From: Candidatus Methylacidiphilum fumarolicum
GTDB lineage: Bacteria; Verrucomicrobiota; Verrucomicrobiia; Methylacidiphilales; Methylacidiphilaceae
DNA length: 64,000 bases
Assembly (NCBI RefSeq): GCF_949774925.1
Contig: NZ_OX458932.1
Location: forward strand, 1,116,001-1,180,000
Direction of reading: 5' to 3'
The notes beneath the pieces are model-generated. The model did no database searches and had not been told where the DNA came from. It saw only the letters and a list, made by a program, of their open reading frames with translations. Both the position numbers and the translations under genes were made by a program. How positions within the stretch are numbered: the stretch's first letter is position 1; every line of letters starts with the position of its first letter. Shown in pieces: positions 1-12,566 of the stretch.

Positions 1-1413
<1,413 letters not shown>

Positions 1414-1489
1414 GGGGGCATAGCTCAGTTGGGAGAGCGGCAGCTTTGCAAGCTGTAGGTCAGGGGTTCGAATCCCCTTGCCTCCACCA
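1414..1489 (+). tRNA. tRNA-Ala (anticodon TGC), CCA encoded
   Basis: The gene folds as a standard cloverleaf with acceptor GGGGGCA pairing TGCCTCC (one G-U), D-loop, anticodon arm with TTTGCAA giving anticodon TGC, and a T-arm containing GGTTCGAATCC. The 3' CCA is encoded. It sits in the 16S-23S spacer, the classical position for tRNA-Ala. Confidence 0.97.
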
Positions 1490-1523
1490 GCATGCGATTG
1501 GTCCAAAACGTTGGGACTGCATT

Positions 1524-1597
1524 GGGCCTGTAGCTCAGTTGGTCAGAGCATGCGCTTGATAAGCGCAGGGTCACTGGTTCGAGCCCAGTCAGGCCCA
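1524..1597 (+). tRNA. tRNA-Ile (anticodon GAT)
   Basis: The acceptor GGGCCTG pairs with CAGGCCC, the anticodon loop reads TTGATAA (anticodon GAT), and the T-arm carries GGTTCGAGCCC. The 3' CCA is not encoded, unlike the neighbouring tRNA-Ala. The order Ala-Ile between 16S and 23S is the reverse of the common Ile-Ala order. Confidence 0.96.
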
Positions 1598-1685
1598 GAT
1601 GGATATTGACAAAGAAAGGCATTCCGATTTTCCTGACAAAGTTTTTCAAAGGTTTGGGAATAGGATGCGTTTTAAAAGGCTATAT

Positions 1686-1704
1686 GTTCTTTGAAAACTG
1701 CAGG
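1686..1704 (+). repeat. 5' arm of 23S precursor processing stem
   Basis: The 19 nt at 1686-1704 (GTTCTTTGAAAACTGCAGG) are exactly complementary to 4625-4643. Further pairing follows between TTGAGAGTAAAA near 1709-1720 and TTTTATTCTCAA near 4609-4620, and at the mature ends. This brackets 23S and is the expected RNase III-type processing helix. The TTCTTTGAAAAC sequence also resembles an rRNA antitermination box region. Confidence 0.75.
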
Positions 1705-1741
1705 TGATTGAGAGTAAAACATTTAAGAGTACTTAAAGAGA

Positions 1742-4592
<2,851 letters not shown>

Positions 4593-4654
4593 TCTAAGTG
4601 CTTAGGTCTTTTATTCTCAATTAACCTGCAGTTTTCAAAGAACGAAATTGGCCT

Positions 4655-4692
4655 CCAGACCTCTTCCTTTGTACACAAAGGAAGAGGTCTGG
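4655..4692 (+). repeat. Perfect 17-bp inverted repeat overlapping 5S 5' end
   Basis: CCAGACCTCTTCCTTTG (4655-4671) and its exact complement (4676-4692) are separated by the 4-nt loop TACA. The right arm includes the first bases of mature 5S rRNA (TCTGG), which in the mature molecule pair with the 5S 3' end. The helix could be a maturation intermediate or a processing site. Confidence 0.7.
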
Positions 4693-4802
4693 TGACCATA
4701 GAGACATGGAACCACCCGTTCCCATCCCGAACACGGAAGTGAAACATGTCTTCGCCGATGGTAGTGTACCGATAGGGTACGTGAGAGTAGGGCGTTGCCA
4801 GA
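4688..4802 (+). rRNA. rrf: 5S rRNA
   Basis: The 5S gene is recognised from GGTGACCATAG at the 5' side, the CCCGAACACGGAAGTGAAAC core, the CGCCGATGGTAGTG block and the terminal GAGAGTAGGGCGTTGCCAGA. The ends pair as TCTGG with CCAGA. It lies about 95 nt after 23S and is followed at once by a terminator. Confidence 0.95.
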
Positions 4803-4805
4803 AAA

Positions 4806-4842
4806 AAATCCCTTACTTTTTATAAGTAAGGGATTTTTTTTT
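4806..4842 (+). terminator. Intrinsic terminator of the rRNA operon
   Basis: A 13-bp perfect stem (AAATCCCTTACTT with AAGTAAGGGATTT), a 5-nt loop and a run of T residues follow 5S directly. This is a canonical rho-independent terminator. Confidence 0.9.
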
Positions 4843-4843
4843 G

Positions 4844-5447
4844 CACTTGGTGATGGAGCATAGGTCCCAAAGCCCTGGGCTTTTATTCCGTTTCAGATGC
4901 GGCTGAATGTATACGAGAAAAACAAAACATTGTTCTAGACTTGTGCTTAATTCTTGAGGTTATGGCTTGATAATTTTATTCTTCGTTTAGGACATTACAT
5001 CTCGGAGGAGCATCTATAGAAGATACGTGAGCATTTTGAAAACGGCACCACTAGTTCGAAGATGAATATAGGGATGTTTATTCCTTTAAATCCTTCAACT
5101 TGTACTGAATGCACTACATTGGGTATAGGCTGTCCCCTATTCCCGCGACCTGATGATATGTGGGAGATCAGCTGGATGAGGTGGCTCATTTTAAATGCTC
5201 CCCCCCCCCAATGCGGATCTTCTGCTTCTATAAGTCAATTGCTTGGAAAGATGCAGACAGTTTGCATCTTGGTTATTTTAGATCCATAGCAATCCAAAAT
5301 ACTTGATATAAAGAGGCGATTTCCTACCATCTTTTCAAAAGAATAGGAAATTCCTGCATCTGCCTATCTGCCTAATTGCTTTATTTTATTGACTGAGGTG
5401 CATTTTATTTAAAAGAATTAACTAAATTTGATGAAAAGATAAAATTT
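4844..5447. other. 600-nt region without a recognised gene
   Basis: This gap between the rRNA terminator and the first lipoprotein gene has only short open frames. A 75-codon plus frame (5062-5289) has a Cys-rich start (CTECTTLGIGC) and crosses a run of ten C residues at 5200-5209. A 64-codon frame opposes part of it. Neither resembles a family I know and neither has a clear ribosome binding site. The stretch may hold a decayed gene, but this is not demonstrable by eye. Confidence 0.4.
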
Positions 5448-5972
5448 ATGAATTTTATCGATAATAATTTTAATAATTTTTTTAAAATAATCATAATGGT
5501 TGGGCTCGTTTTGTATTTTTGTGGATGCGTACATACCAATTATTTTCCTTATCATGGAGATGGGATACAAGAAGGGAAAGGGGGTGGGAAAAGGGTTATT
5601 CAGGGAGTTGAAGTTTGGTCTGATGGTCTTCCGAACCAAAAGTATAAGATTATTGGAGTTATTCATGATGAAAGAAGTGGTCTTTTTTCTTCTGGATTGA
5701 TCAAGGATGTTGTTAAGAAAGCAAAGTCAATTGGTGCAGATGGCGTTATTGAATATCAGGCTTATGCAGTTGCTGCCAATCAATTAGCTGCAGCTGCGGC
5801 TGGTTTTGGCACAAACGCGATGTACTTTCCTCAATCCTATGGATCAACCATGGGAAGTTGGTTGCCCTATGCTGGACCAGCTTCTGCAGGGCTTTCTGGA
5901 GCACAAAGCGGACAGTCACGTTGGTGGGTATTTAAGTATGTTCGCTTGCAGAACAATAAGAAGGAGAAATAA
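5448..5972 (+). CDS. Putative lipoprotein, first of a tandem paralogous pair
   Basis: The 174-residue protein starts with a hydrophobic segment ending in Cys residues 25 and 27, consistent with a lipoprotein signal. The body carries YKIIGVIHDERSGL, GADGVIEYQAYAV and a C-terminal QSRWWVFKYV. All three motifs recur in the next gene, so the two arose by tandem duplication. An Ala/Gly-rich linker separates the central domain from the RWW tail. ATG at 5496 (residue 17) is an alternative start giving a very short signal. I do not recognise a characterised function; an envelope location is inferred. Confidence 0.75.
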   Translation: MNFIDNNFNNFFKIIIMVGLVLYFCGCVHTNYFPYHGDGIQEGKGGGKRVIQGVEVWSDGLPNQKYKIIGVIHDERSGLFSSGLIKDVVKKAKSIGADGVIEYQAYAVAANQLAAAAAGFGTNAMYFPQSYGSTMGSWLPYAGPASAGLSGAQSGQSRWWVFKYVRLQNNKKEK

Positions 5973-5998
5973 ATAAAAAACTTTTTTCTGCATAAAGA

Positions 5999-6490
5999 AT
6001 GAAAAGTCTTCTAAAGAAAAGTCTATTGTTTTTTTTGCTTTTATTAGGGGTCTGGGCCTGTTCATCAACTAATTATATTCCTTATGAAGGAGGAGGAAGT
6101 CAAAAAGGGAAAGGAGCTTCAGTTCAGAAAATTAATGGCATTGATGTCTGGTATGATGGATTGCCTCCTCGGCCATACAAGATTATCGGAATCATTCATG
6201 ATAGAAGAAGTGGCTTGAGAAAATCCTCTTTACTTAAAGATATTACCAAAAAGGCTAAAAAAATGGGAGCAGATGGCCTATTGGAATACCAAGCTTATGG
6301 TATTTTACCGGGCGGAGCAACCGCTGCCCTTGGATCTGCAGCCGGACAAGCCATATGGGTTGCAGGGGCTTATGGGGCAAGTGCAGCAACAGGCCCAGGG
6401 TTGTTCATTGCAGCCCCGGTTTTAATTGGTCTTTCTTCTGCAACTGGGGGGCAGTCCCGATGGTGGGTAATTAAATACTTGGCTAATTGA
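5999..6490 (+). CDS. Putative lipoprotein, second of the tandem pair
   Basis: The 163-residue protein begins with a basic start and hydrophobic stretch ending in GVWAC, a good lipobox with Cys21. It shares NYIPYEGGGS, YKIIGIIHDRRSGL, GADGLLEYQAYGI and QSRWWVIKYL with the preceding gene, 26 nt upstream, so the two are probably co-transcribed. The Ala/Gly-rich segment before the RWW tail is longer and more hydrophobic than in the paralogue and might touch the membrane. The function is unknown. Confidence 0.8.
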   Translation: MKSLLKKSLLFFLLLLGVWACSSTNYIPYEGGGSQKGKGASVQKINGIDVWYDGLPPRPYKIIGIIHDRRSGLRKSSLLKDITKKAKKMGADGLLEYQAYGILPGGATAALGSAAGQAIWVAGAYGASAATGPGLFIAAPVLIGLSSATGGQSRWWVIKYLAN

Positions 6491-6556
6491 TGTAAATTAG
6501 CTCTTTAATATGGATTAAAAATGAAATAATTTAATAAATTTAAAAAAATAAATCAT

Positions 6557-8002
6557 ATGAAAAAAGTACCAATTACTGTTGCTTATGGAGATGGCATTGG
6601 GCCGGAAATCATGGAGGCCACTTTAAAAGTCCTTTTTGCTGCTGGGGCTGAATTGGAAATTGAGACTATAGAAATTGGTCAAAAAATATATATGCAGGGA
6701 AACCTCACAGGGATCGATCCTTCAGCTTGGGAAAGTCTAAAAAGAACAAAAGTTTTTTTAAAGGCACCGATAACGACTCCTCAGGGAGGTGGCTTTAAAA
6801 GCTTGAATGTCACCTTTAGAAAAGCTTTTGGTCTTTTTGCAAATGTAAGGCCTTGTGTAGCTTATCATCCTTTTATTTTTACAAAACATCCAAAATTGGA
6901 CTTAGTTATTGTCAGAGAAAACGAAGAGGATCTTTACAGTGGAATAGAACATAGACAGAGTATTGATTCCTATCAAGCCTTGAAAGTTTTGTCTTTTCAG
7001 GGAACCGAAAGAATTATTCGGTATGCTTTTGAATATGCTCGTTGCTTTCAAAGAAAGAAAGTGAGTTGTTTTACAAAGGATAATATCTTAAAAATTACAG
7101 ATGGGATGTTTCATAAGGTTTTTGAAAGAGTTGGACAAGAATATCCAGATATTGAAAAGGAGCATTGGATTATTGATATTGGTTCAGCTAAACTCGCTGA
7201 CAGCCCAGAATCCTTTGATGTAATTGTCTTGGCTAATCTCTATGGAGACATTCTATCCGATGTAGCCGTTCAGATTGCAGGATCTGTTGGCCTTGGTTCT
7301 TCGGCTAATATTGGTGATAGATATGCTATGTTTGAAGCTATTCATGGTTCTGCGCCTAGGAGAGCCGGACAGAATGTTGCCAATCCTTCTGGGCTTCTTT
7401 TGGCCGCTGTTCAAATGCTTATTCACATTGGACAAAATGCGGTTGCTGATCGCGTCTACAATGCTTGGCTTAGGACCATAGAGGAAGGCATTCATACTTA
7501 TGACATTTTTAGAGAAGGGGTCAGTAGAAAAAAAGTCGGAACAAAAGAATTTTCCGATCAAATTATCCAAAATTTAGGGAAAGAACCGGAGGTCTTAAAA
7601 CCTTTTTGTTCCACTAAATTTAAAGAAAATCCTAAAACAAATTTTTCTATTGTTCTACCTCAAGAGAAAAAAGAGTTAGTTGGAGTAGATGTTTTTGTTG
7701 AATATTCTTCTGATCCTGCTCAATTAGCAGGCCATTTAAAGGACTGTTCTGAATCGCTTATTTTGGAATCGATTGCGAATAGAGGAATGTCAGTATGGCC
7801 TGCTTGCTTTGAGGAAGCTTTACTGGCTGGCCCCTATCAATGCCGTTTTATTAAAAATAAAGAAAATAATTCAACCATTTCTCATGGGGATGTTGTTAGA
7901 CTTTTGGATAGAATCCAGAAAATTGGATTGGAATTCACTAAAACAGAGTTATTGTATACTTTTAATGGAATGGAAGGATATTCTCGTAGCCAGGGAGAAT
8001 AA
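6557..8002 (+). CDS. icd: Isocitrate dehydrogenase (probably NADP-dependent), Thermus-like long form
   Basis: The enzyme oxidatively decarboxylates isocitrate to 2-oxoglutarate in the cytoplasm. Visible family features are AYGDGIGPEI (9-18), the substrate loop KSLNVTFRK (81-89), ANVRPC (95-100), IVRENEEDLYSGIEHR (118-133), YGDILSD (229-235) and the cofactor loop HGSAPRRAG (263-271). At 481 residues it has an extra C-terminal domain, like the approximately 496-residue Thermus enzyme rather than the 416-residue E. coli one. The RR pair, where E. coli NADP enzymes have KY, would favour the 2'-phosphate of NADP; this is inference. It could also accept related 2-hydroxy acids, but SLNV plus domain size favour isocitrate. 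Confidence 0.88.
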   Translation: MKKVPITVAYGDGIGPEIMEATLKVLFAAGAELEIETIEIGQKIYMQGNLTGIDPSAWESLKRTKVFLKAPITTPQGGGFKSLNVTFRKAFGLFANVRPCVAYHPFIFTKHPKLDLVIVRENEEDLYSGIEHRQSIDSYQALKVLSFQGTERIIRYAFEYARCFQRKKVSCFTKDNILKITDGMFHKVFERVGQEYPDIEKEHWIIDIGSAKLADSPESFDVIVLANLYGDILSDVAVQIAGSVGLGSSANIGDRYAMFEAIHGSAPRRAGQNVANPSGLLLAAVQMLIHIGQNAVADRVYNAWLRTIEEGIHTYDIFREGVSRKKVGTKEFSDQIIQNLGKEPEVLKPFCSTKFKENPKTNFSIVLPQEKKELVGVDVFVEYSSDPAQLAGHLKDCSESLILESIANRGMSVWPACFEEALLAGPYQCRFIKNKENNSTISHGDVVRLLDRIQKIGLEFTKTELLYTFNGMEGYSRSQGE

Positions 8003-8040
8003 AGAAGCAGCCAGGCTCTTATAGAAAAATAGAGCTGTAT

Positions 8041-8114
8041 TGCCCGGTGGTGTAATGGTAGCACAGAGGTCTTTGGAGCCTTTAGTCATGGTTCGAGTCC
8101 ATGCCGGGCAGCCA
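8041..8114 (+). tRNA. tRNA-Gln (anticodon TTG), CCA encoded
   Basis: The acceptor TGCCCGG pairs with CCGGGCA, the D-arm reads TGTAATGGTAGCA, the anticodon loop is CTTTGGA (anticodon TTG), and the T-arm carries GGTTCGAGTCC. The discriminator G is followed by an encoded CCA. A protein gene begins only 10 nt beyond the 3' end. Confidence 0.96.
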
Positions 8115-8124
8115 AAAAGGATGT

Positions 8125-8985
8125 ATGAGACTGGGTATTTCAACAAGTGTCTTTTGCGACCGGCCGATTTTTGAAGCTTTACCTTTAATTGCTAAAGAAA
8201 AATTCGAAGTCGTTGAAATTTGGTCTTCTCCAGACTCTCAATTACAATATACCCATTTTGATGTCCGAAATCTCAAAGAACTTGAGGAGCTTAAAACTCA
8301 ACTTGCAGCCTTTAATTTAAAGGCGATTAGTTTGCACAGTCCCTTTTATCCTTCCTTTGATCTTTCTCATCCAGATCCTTCTATCCAAGAAGAATCTATA
8401 AATGTGACTGTAGCTGCGGCTAAGGCATTAAAGGAAATTGGCGGAGAAATTCTTGTGGTGCATCCTTCTGGGGTTGAAAAAAATCAGTTTTCTGAATTAA
8501 CAGAGGAAAATAAGAGACTTGAGTTGATTAGAAAAAATATTGGAATCATTTATCAATATACCCATAAATTAGGTGTCATTTTAGCTTTAGAAACTTTATT
8601 GCCTCAATTCCTTGGATCGAATTTAGACTTTCTCTTTCATCTTGTTTCTTCTTTTCCAGAAGATGTGGGAATTTGTTTCGATACAGGGCATGTTTTATTA
8701 AACCATCAAGCAGACATTGATTTACAATATAAAAAAATCGCTAAGAGAGTGGTCTCTTTGCATATTCAGGATACTTTAGGCCAGCATGATGACCATCTTG
8801 TCCCTGGGGATGGAATAATCAATTGGCAAAACTTTATTGAGGCTTTGGAAGAAGAAAAATTTAAAGGGGATTTTCTTCTAGAAATTAATGGTTTATCTTT
8901 TAAAGATAATCCAGAAGCTTTATTGCAAAAAGCAAGGCTTCAGAGTCTTGAAAAAATAAAGGGGAAAAGAGTAAAGAATCTTTAA
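8125..8985 (+). CDS. Sugar phosphate isomerase/epimerase-like TIM-barrel protein
   Basis: This 286-residue protein of the xylose isomerase-like (AP endonuclease 2) family has the metal-site pattern SLHSPF, LALETLL, GICFDTGHVLL, VVSLHIQDTLGQHDDHLVPGDG and DFLLEI, all typical of divalent-metal sugar isomerases. The substrate is not predictable. ATG at 8125 is chosen because AAAAAGGA lies just upstream. The longer frame from 8101 would begin inside tRNA-Gln and is rejected. It lies downstream of icd and the tRNA on the same strand. Confidence 0.82.
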   Translation: MRLGISTSVFCDRPIFEALPLIAKEKFEVVEIWSSPDSQLQYTHFDVRNLKELEELKTQLAAFNLKAISLHSPFYPSFDLSHPDPSIQEESINVTVAAAKALKEIGGEILVVHPSGVEKNQFSELTEENKRLELIRKNIGIIYQYTHKLGVILALETLLPQFLGSNLDFLFHLVSSFPEDVGICFDTGHVLLNHQADIDLQYKKIAKRVVSLHIQDTLGQHDDHLVPGDGIINWQNFIEALEEEKFKGDFLLEINGLSFKDNPEALLQKARLQSLEKIKGKRVKNL

Positions 8986-8999
8986 GACCTCTTTCTCTT

Positions 9000-9428
9000 T
9001 TATGACCGACTTACAGCGGAAAGCTGCGTATCAATTGCTTTTATTAACATCGGACTTACGTGCCATTCTTTTCCACGGGTATGGATTATTGTTCCATCAT
9101 AGGTTTGTTGAAAAATTCTACCATTTTTAAATTTGACTTGGATTGTCGCATGAACTTCTGCTTCTTCTTGGGATGTCCATGGATTAATTGAAGGCATGTC
9201 TACGTAATTGACAACGATTTGGTGGCCTACTATATTTAGCTTTTTGCTATTTTCTGGATTGAAAAGGTCTTGTTCAAAGGCAGCACGCGCATTCTTTTTC
9301 CCTGGACCTGTTACAGAACCATACTGCCAGAGATAAACGGCTTGATCACACCCTCCAAAAATGAATATAGGCAGAAGCAATGCCAGCCCCAAGGAAAGAA
9401 TTTGTTTTTTGATAGTACCAGACTTCAT
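9000..9428 (-). CDS. Hypothetical lipoprotein
   Basis: The 142-residue protein has a basic N-terminus, a hydrophobic core and IFGGC (Cys27), a probable lipoprotein signal. The remainder contains a beta-rich segment (EEAEVHATIQVKFKNGRIF) that could be an NTF2-like or immunoglobulin-like fold, but no family is recognised. It is convergent with the isomerase gene and about 115 nt downstream of malQ on the same strand. Confidence 0.7.
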   Translation of the reverse strand: MKSGTIKKQILSLGLALLLPIFIFGGCDQAVYLWQYGSVTGPGKKNARAAFEQDLFNPENSKKLNIVGHQIVVNYVDMPSINPWTSQEEAEVHATIQVKFKNGRIFQQTYDGTIIHTRGKEWHVSPMLIKAIDTQLSAVSRS

Positions 9429-9542
9429 TTTAACTCTTAAAAGTATTGAATAATGGAATGTTTTTAAAAAGTAAAAAATTGAAGAAGAGTTTCTTTTTTG
9501 ATGAAGGTTTTAGTTTCAATCGATTGCCCATAAGAAGAAAAT

Positions 9543-11237
9543 TTATGATCTTTTTGTTTGATCTATAAGTTGCTTGATTTTTTTTAGCTTACTACCAAAT
9601 TCTGGTTCTTCGAGATAATCCATTATGGGTTTTTCTAATCTATCTTTCCAATTGTCTTCAGGTTTTGAACCAGGATGATTGAATTGAAGCTCTATTCCTA
9701 AAAGATCGCTAATAGTAAAAACGACAAGCCAGCAGGGAGAATATAAAAGAGTTTCAATAAATCTGAGATGGATTCGTGAGTCATAATGGTTTGGAAGCTC
9801 GGAAATATTCCATCCAAGAAAATCAGCAATTCTTTGTAGCTCTCTCCTCTCTTGGCTATTAGGATCTTGAACAGCTCTATGACAGAGGCGATTGTATTGA
9901 AGCATCAAAGGAGGATGATCGTGGGTAGCATAAGTGGCGACCGATAGTGCAGGATAGTGTGTTATTGGCTTAAAGGAATAGTCAGAAAGCCTTTCGAACA
10001 TCGGAATTGTAAAACCCGGAATCCCCATTTTTTGTAAAAGAGGTCTAACGTATCGAGGGACTAAACCAAGATCTTCAGCAATGACTATTTCATTTTTTGC
10101 GGTTTCGAGGATCACACTTAGTATTTTTTTTCCCTGATTTTCATTAACAAGGGCAGACGCATCTGGTTCATCAGGACCAGGGAAAAATCGTGGAAGCTTT
10201 CCTCCAGTTTTTAATTTTACTTCTTCGATAGAGAGCGGAAGAAATTCATTATTTTGCTCTGGGAACCAAGGAAAAGCATAGATCCGAAAAAATCCAAGAA
10301 CATGATCTAGCCGAAAAGCATGGAAAATTTTTGTTGTTTGGAGGATCCTTCTCTTCCACCAACGAAAAGATTCGGCTTCATGATTTTCCCACCGATACAA
10401 AGGGAAGCCCCAATTTTGTCCCCATTTCTTTACAAACTCATCTCCTTGGAAAAAAGTTTCTGGTGGCGCCCCACAACTCCATTGACAATCAAAAAGTTCC
10501 TGACTAGCCCATACATCTGAACTGTATCTGTTAATGCCATAGGGAATATCTCCCATCAGTTTTATGTTTTTGGAATCAGCATATTCTCTTACTTGTTTCC
10601 ATTGAGTGTGAGCAACCCATTGAATAAAGGAATAAAAACGGCGTTTTTCTAAAATCCACTTTTGATCTTTTTGTCTTTTAAGCCATTCGATGGCGTTTTC
10701 ATAAGTTTTTATTTCCTCTGGCCAATCGTTCCAATGTGTATCTCCAGCATTTTCATCCACAAGAAACCTAAAAAGAGTGTATGTAGAAAGCCAATCTTGG
10801 TTACTTTTACAAAAATGGATAAATTCCTTTTTCTTGACGAGATGAGAGGAAGCAATGAATCTATAAAAGGCTTTTTCGAAAAGTTTTTTTTTGATCGATT
10901 TTACGGTCTTATAGTCAATAAATTGACCTTCAAGCCTTTCTTTTTCTAAATTCGAAAATTTTAAATCTTCTGAACTAAGTCCAGGAATAAAATCAGGCTC
11001 CATAGTAACGAGCATGGGATCGTAAGCAATGGAACTTAAAGCATTGTAGGGGCTATTGTCTTCGCTAGTCTCATTTATTGGAAGGATTTGTAAGTAATTT
11101 ATATGCATCCGCTTACAAAAATCGATTGTGGAAAGCACTGCTTTGGTATCACCAATTCCCAAATCGTTTTCTCTCCTTAATGAAAAGACCGGGGCAAGAA
11201 GTCCCACCCGTTTTTCATCTATATTGATTGGTTGCAT
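9543..11237 (-). CDS. malQ: 4-alpha-glucanotransferase (amylomaltase, GH77)
   Basis: MalQ transfers alpha-1,4-glucan segments between maltodextrins in the cytoplasm during glycogen or maltodextrin turnover. The 564-residue sequence shows LLAPVFSLRRENDLGIGD near the N-terminus, ILPINE, and the catalytic blocks FRLDHVLGFFRIY (nucleophile Asp311), IAEDLGLV (acid/base Glu388) and ATHDHPP (Asp440). Its size fits the compact bacterial form rather than the approximately 690-residue E. coli enzyme. The ATG start gives the expected N-terminus. In a methanotroph it probably serves glycogen storage; no other glycogen gene is adjacent. Confidence 0.92.
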   Translation of the reverse strand: MQPINIDEKRVGLLAPVFSLRRENDLGIGDTKAVLSTIDFCKRMHINYLQILPINETSEDNSPYNALSSIAYDPMLVTMEPDFIPGLSSEDLKFSNLEKERLEGQFIDYKTVKSIKKKLFEKAFYRFIASSHLVKKKEFIHFCKSNQDWLSTYTLFRFLVDENAGDTHWNDWPEEIKTYENAIEWLKRQKDQKWILEKRRFYSFIQWVAHTQWKQVREYADSKNIKLMGDIPYGINRYSSDVWASQELFDCQWSCGAPPETFFQGDEFVKKWGQNWGFPLYRWENHEAESFRWWKRRILQTTKIFHAFRLDHVLGFFRIYAFPWFPEQNNEFLPLSIEEVKLKTGGKLPRFFPGPDEPDASALVNENQGKKILSVILETAKNEIVIAEDLGLVPRYVRPLLQKMGIPGFTIPMFERLSDYSFKPITHYPALSVATYATHDHPPLMLQYNRLCHRAVQDPNSQERRELQRIADFLGWNISELPNHYDSRIHLRFIETLLYSPCWLVVFTISDLLGIELQFNHPGSKPEDNWKDRLEKPIMDYLEEPEFGSKLKKIKQLIDQTKRS

Positions 11238-11351
11238 AGAAAAAGTAAAAAAGTTTGTAAGGGCGAAAGGACAAAAGATAAAATGCCTTCAATTTAATTG
11301 TGTTAGAATACAATTCTTTTTGAATAGAAACAAAAAAATTCAACGTCCCTT

Positions 11352-12530
11352 TTAGGGACTTTTAGAACGACAAAATTTGAGACCAGATAAACAAAGGGGT
11401 TGGGGAAGGTTTTTAACAAGGAGAAGGAATTTAAAATTTTCTCCCATGAAATGAGGATGAGAAAGCATAAAAAATTTTCTTATCCAGCTTTCTCTTTTTG
11501 GATTTTTAACAAGAAAAAGAGGGTCTCTAACACACATTTTTTCTAACAATCCCATGAAAAAATGATGTTGATTTAGCCATCCGATAGATTCGAGACCGCT
11601 TTCTTCAGCGGCTTTAAGAATTAAGCTAAAATTCAGATGTGTTGTAATGTCGCAATCGGCAGGAAAAAGTAGTGGATTGTCAAAAATTTGATGGTTTTTG
11701 TAGCACCGAAGAGTGCCATTAGAACGCCAGGGTGCAAAATATTCTTCTTTGGTTAAACCATAATCAATGATGAAAAATAAAGAAGAGGAGATTTTAGCAC
11801 TGGCTTTTTTAATCCATTCCATTGCTTCTAGATGAATTTCTGTTGTGTACCCTTCTATTTTTGGAATGCCTAACTCGTCAATCATACATGCTAATTTACT
11901 ATTTTCCTTAATCGGCTGATAGATAAAGCAAAGTTTATTTTCATGATTAATTCCGACATGGCTCTCCATCCACTTTCCCTTTTGAAAACTTATTCGTTTA
12001 ACTGGCAGGCTGTCTAAAAATTCATTGGCGATAAGGATAGTAAAATCAGATAGAATGGGAAGTTCTTCCCATCCACTAATCCAAAAGAAACGGTCGGTAG
12101 TGCCGATTCGCTGATTAATCTCTTGTTGCTGTTGAAGTTGGTTATAAGAAAAAGGCTCAAGAAAAAGATAGGACAATTTTTTTGATAATTCCGATTCGTT
12201 TTTGTCCAACCAATCAACAATGTCACAGGCCAGTTCTCCTCCTCCAGCTCCTGTCTCGATAATCCATAGGGAGTCCGTTTTCCTCAACTGCTTCCAAACT
12301 TCAATGCATTGCATTGCAAGAAAATCACCAAATAGAGTTCCTACAGAAACACTTGTAAAAAAATCTCCGTTTTTCCCTATTCGTTTTTTTGTTCCTTGGA
12401 CATAATAGCCGTACTTGGGATGCCCTAAATGTAAAGCCATATACTCGTTGAATGGCATAGGGCCTTTTTCCTTTATTATAGAGAAGATTTCAGAAAGAAT
12501 GAACGACTGGCTTTTTTTTGCAGTTTTCAT
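11352..12530 (-). CDS. MidA-like SAM-dependent methyltransferase (DUF185)
   Basis: This 392-residue protein belongs to the family of mitochondrial NDUFAF7/MidA. Diagnostic blocks are GPMPFNEYMALHLGHPKYGYY near the start (read as two adjoining segments), FFTSVSVGTLFGD, the SAM loop WIIETGAGGGELACDI, LIANEFLDSLPV and FIIDYGLTKEEY. In eukaryotes the homologue methylates an Arg of a complex I subunit; bacterial substrates are not established. It lies between malQ and the chaperone pair on the same strand. Confidence 0.85.
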   Translation of the reverse strand: MKTAKKSQSFILSEIFSIIKEKGPMPFNEYMALHLGHPKYGYYVQGTKKRIGKNGDFFTSVSVGTLFGDFLAMQCIEVWKQLRKTDSLWIIETGAGGGELACDIVDWLDKNESELSKKLSYLFLEPFSYNQLQQQQEINQRIGTTDRFFWISGWEELPILSDFTILIANEFLDSLPVKRISFQKGKWMESHVGINHENKLCFIYQPIKENSKLACMIDELGIPKIEGYTTEIHLEAMEWIKKASAKISSSLFFIIDYGLTKEEYFAPWRSNGTLRCYKNHQIFDNPLLFPADCDITTHLNFSLILKAAEESGLESIGWLNQHHFFMGLLEKMCVRDPLFLVKNPKRESWIRKFFMLSHPHFMGENFKFLLLVKNLPQPLCLSGLKFCRSKSP

Positions 12531-12566
12531 GAAATGAGAAAAAGAGAGAACATGATCCCCATGATT

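Noticed and set aside
8101-8124. Upstream start codon for the isomerase-like gene
   Set aside because: It falls within tRNA-Gln; ATG 8125 has a good ribosome binding site.
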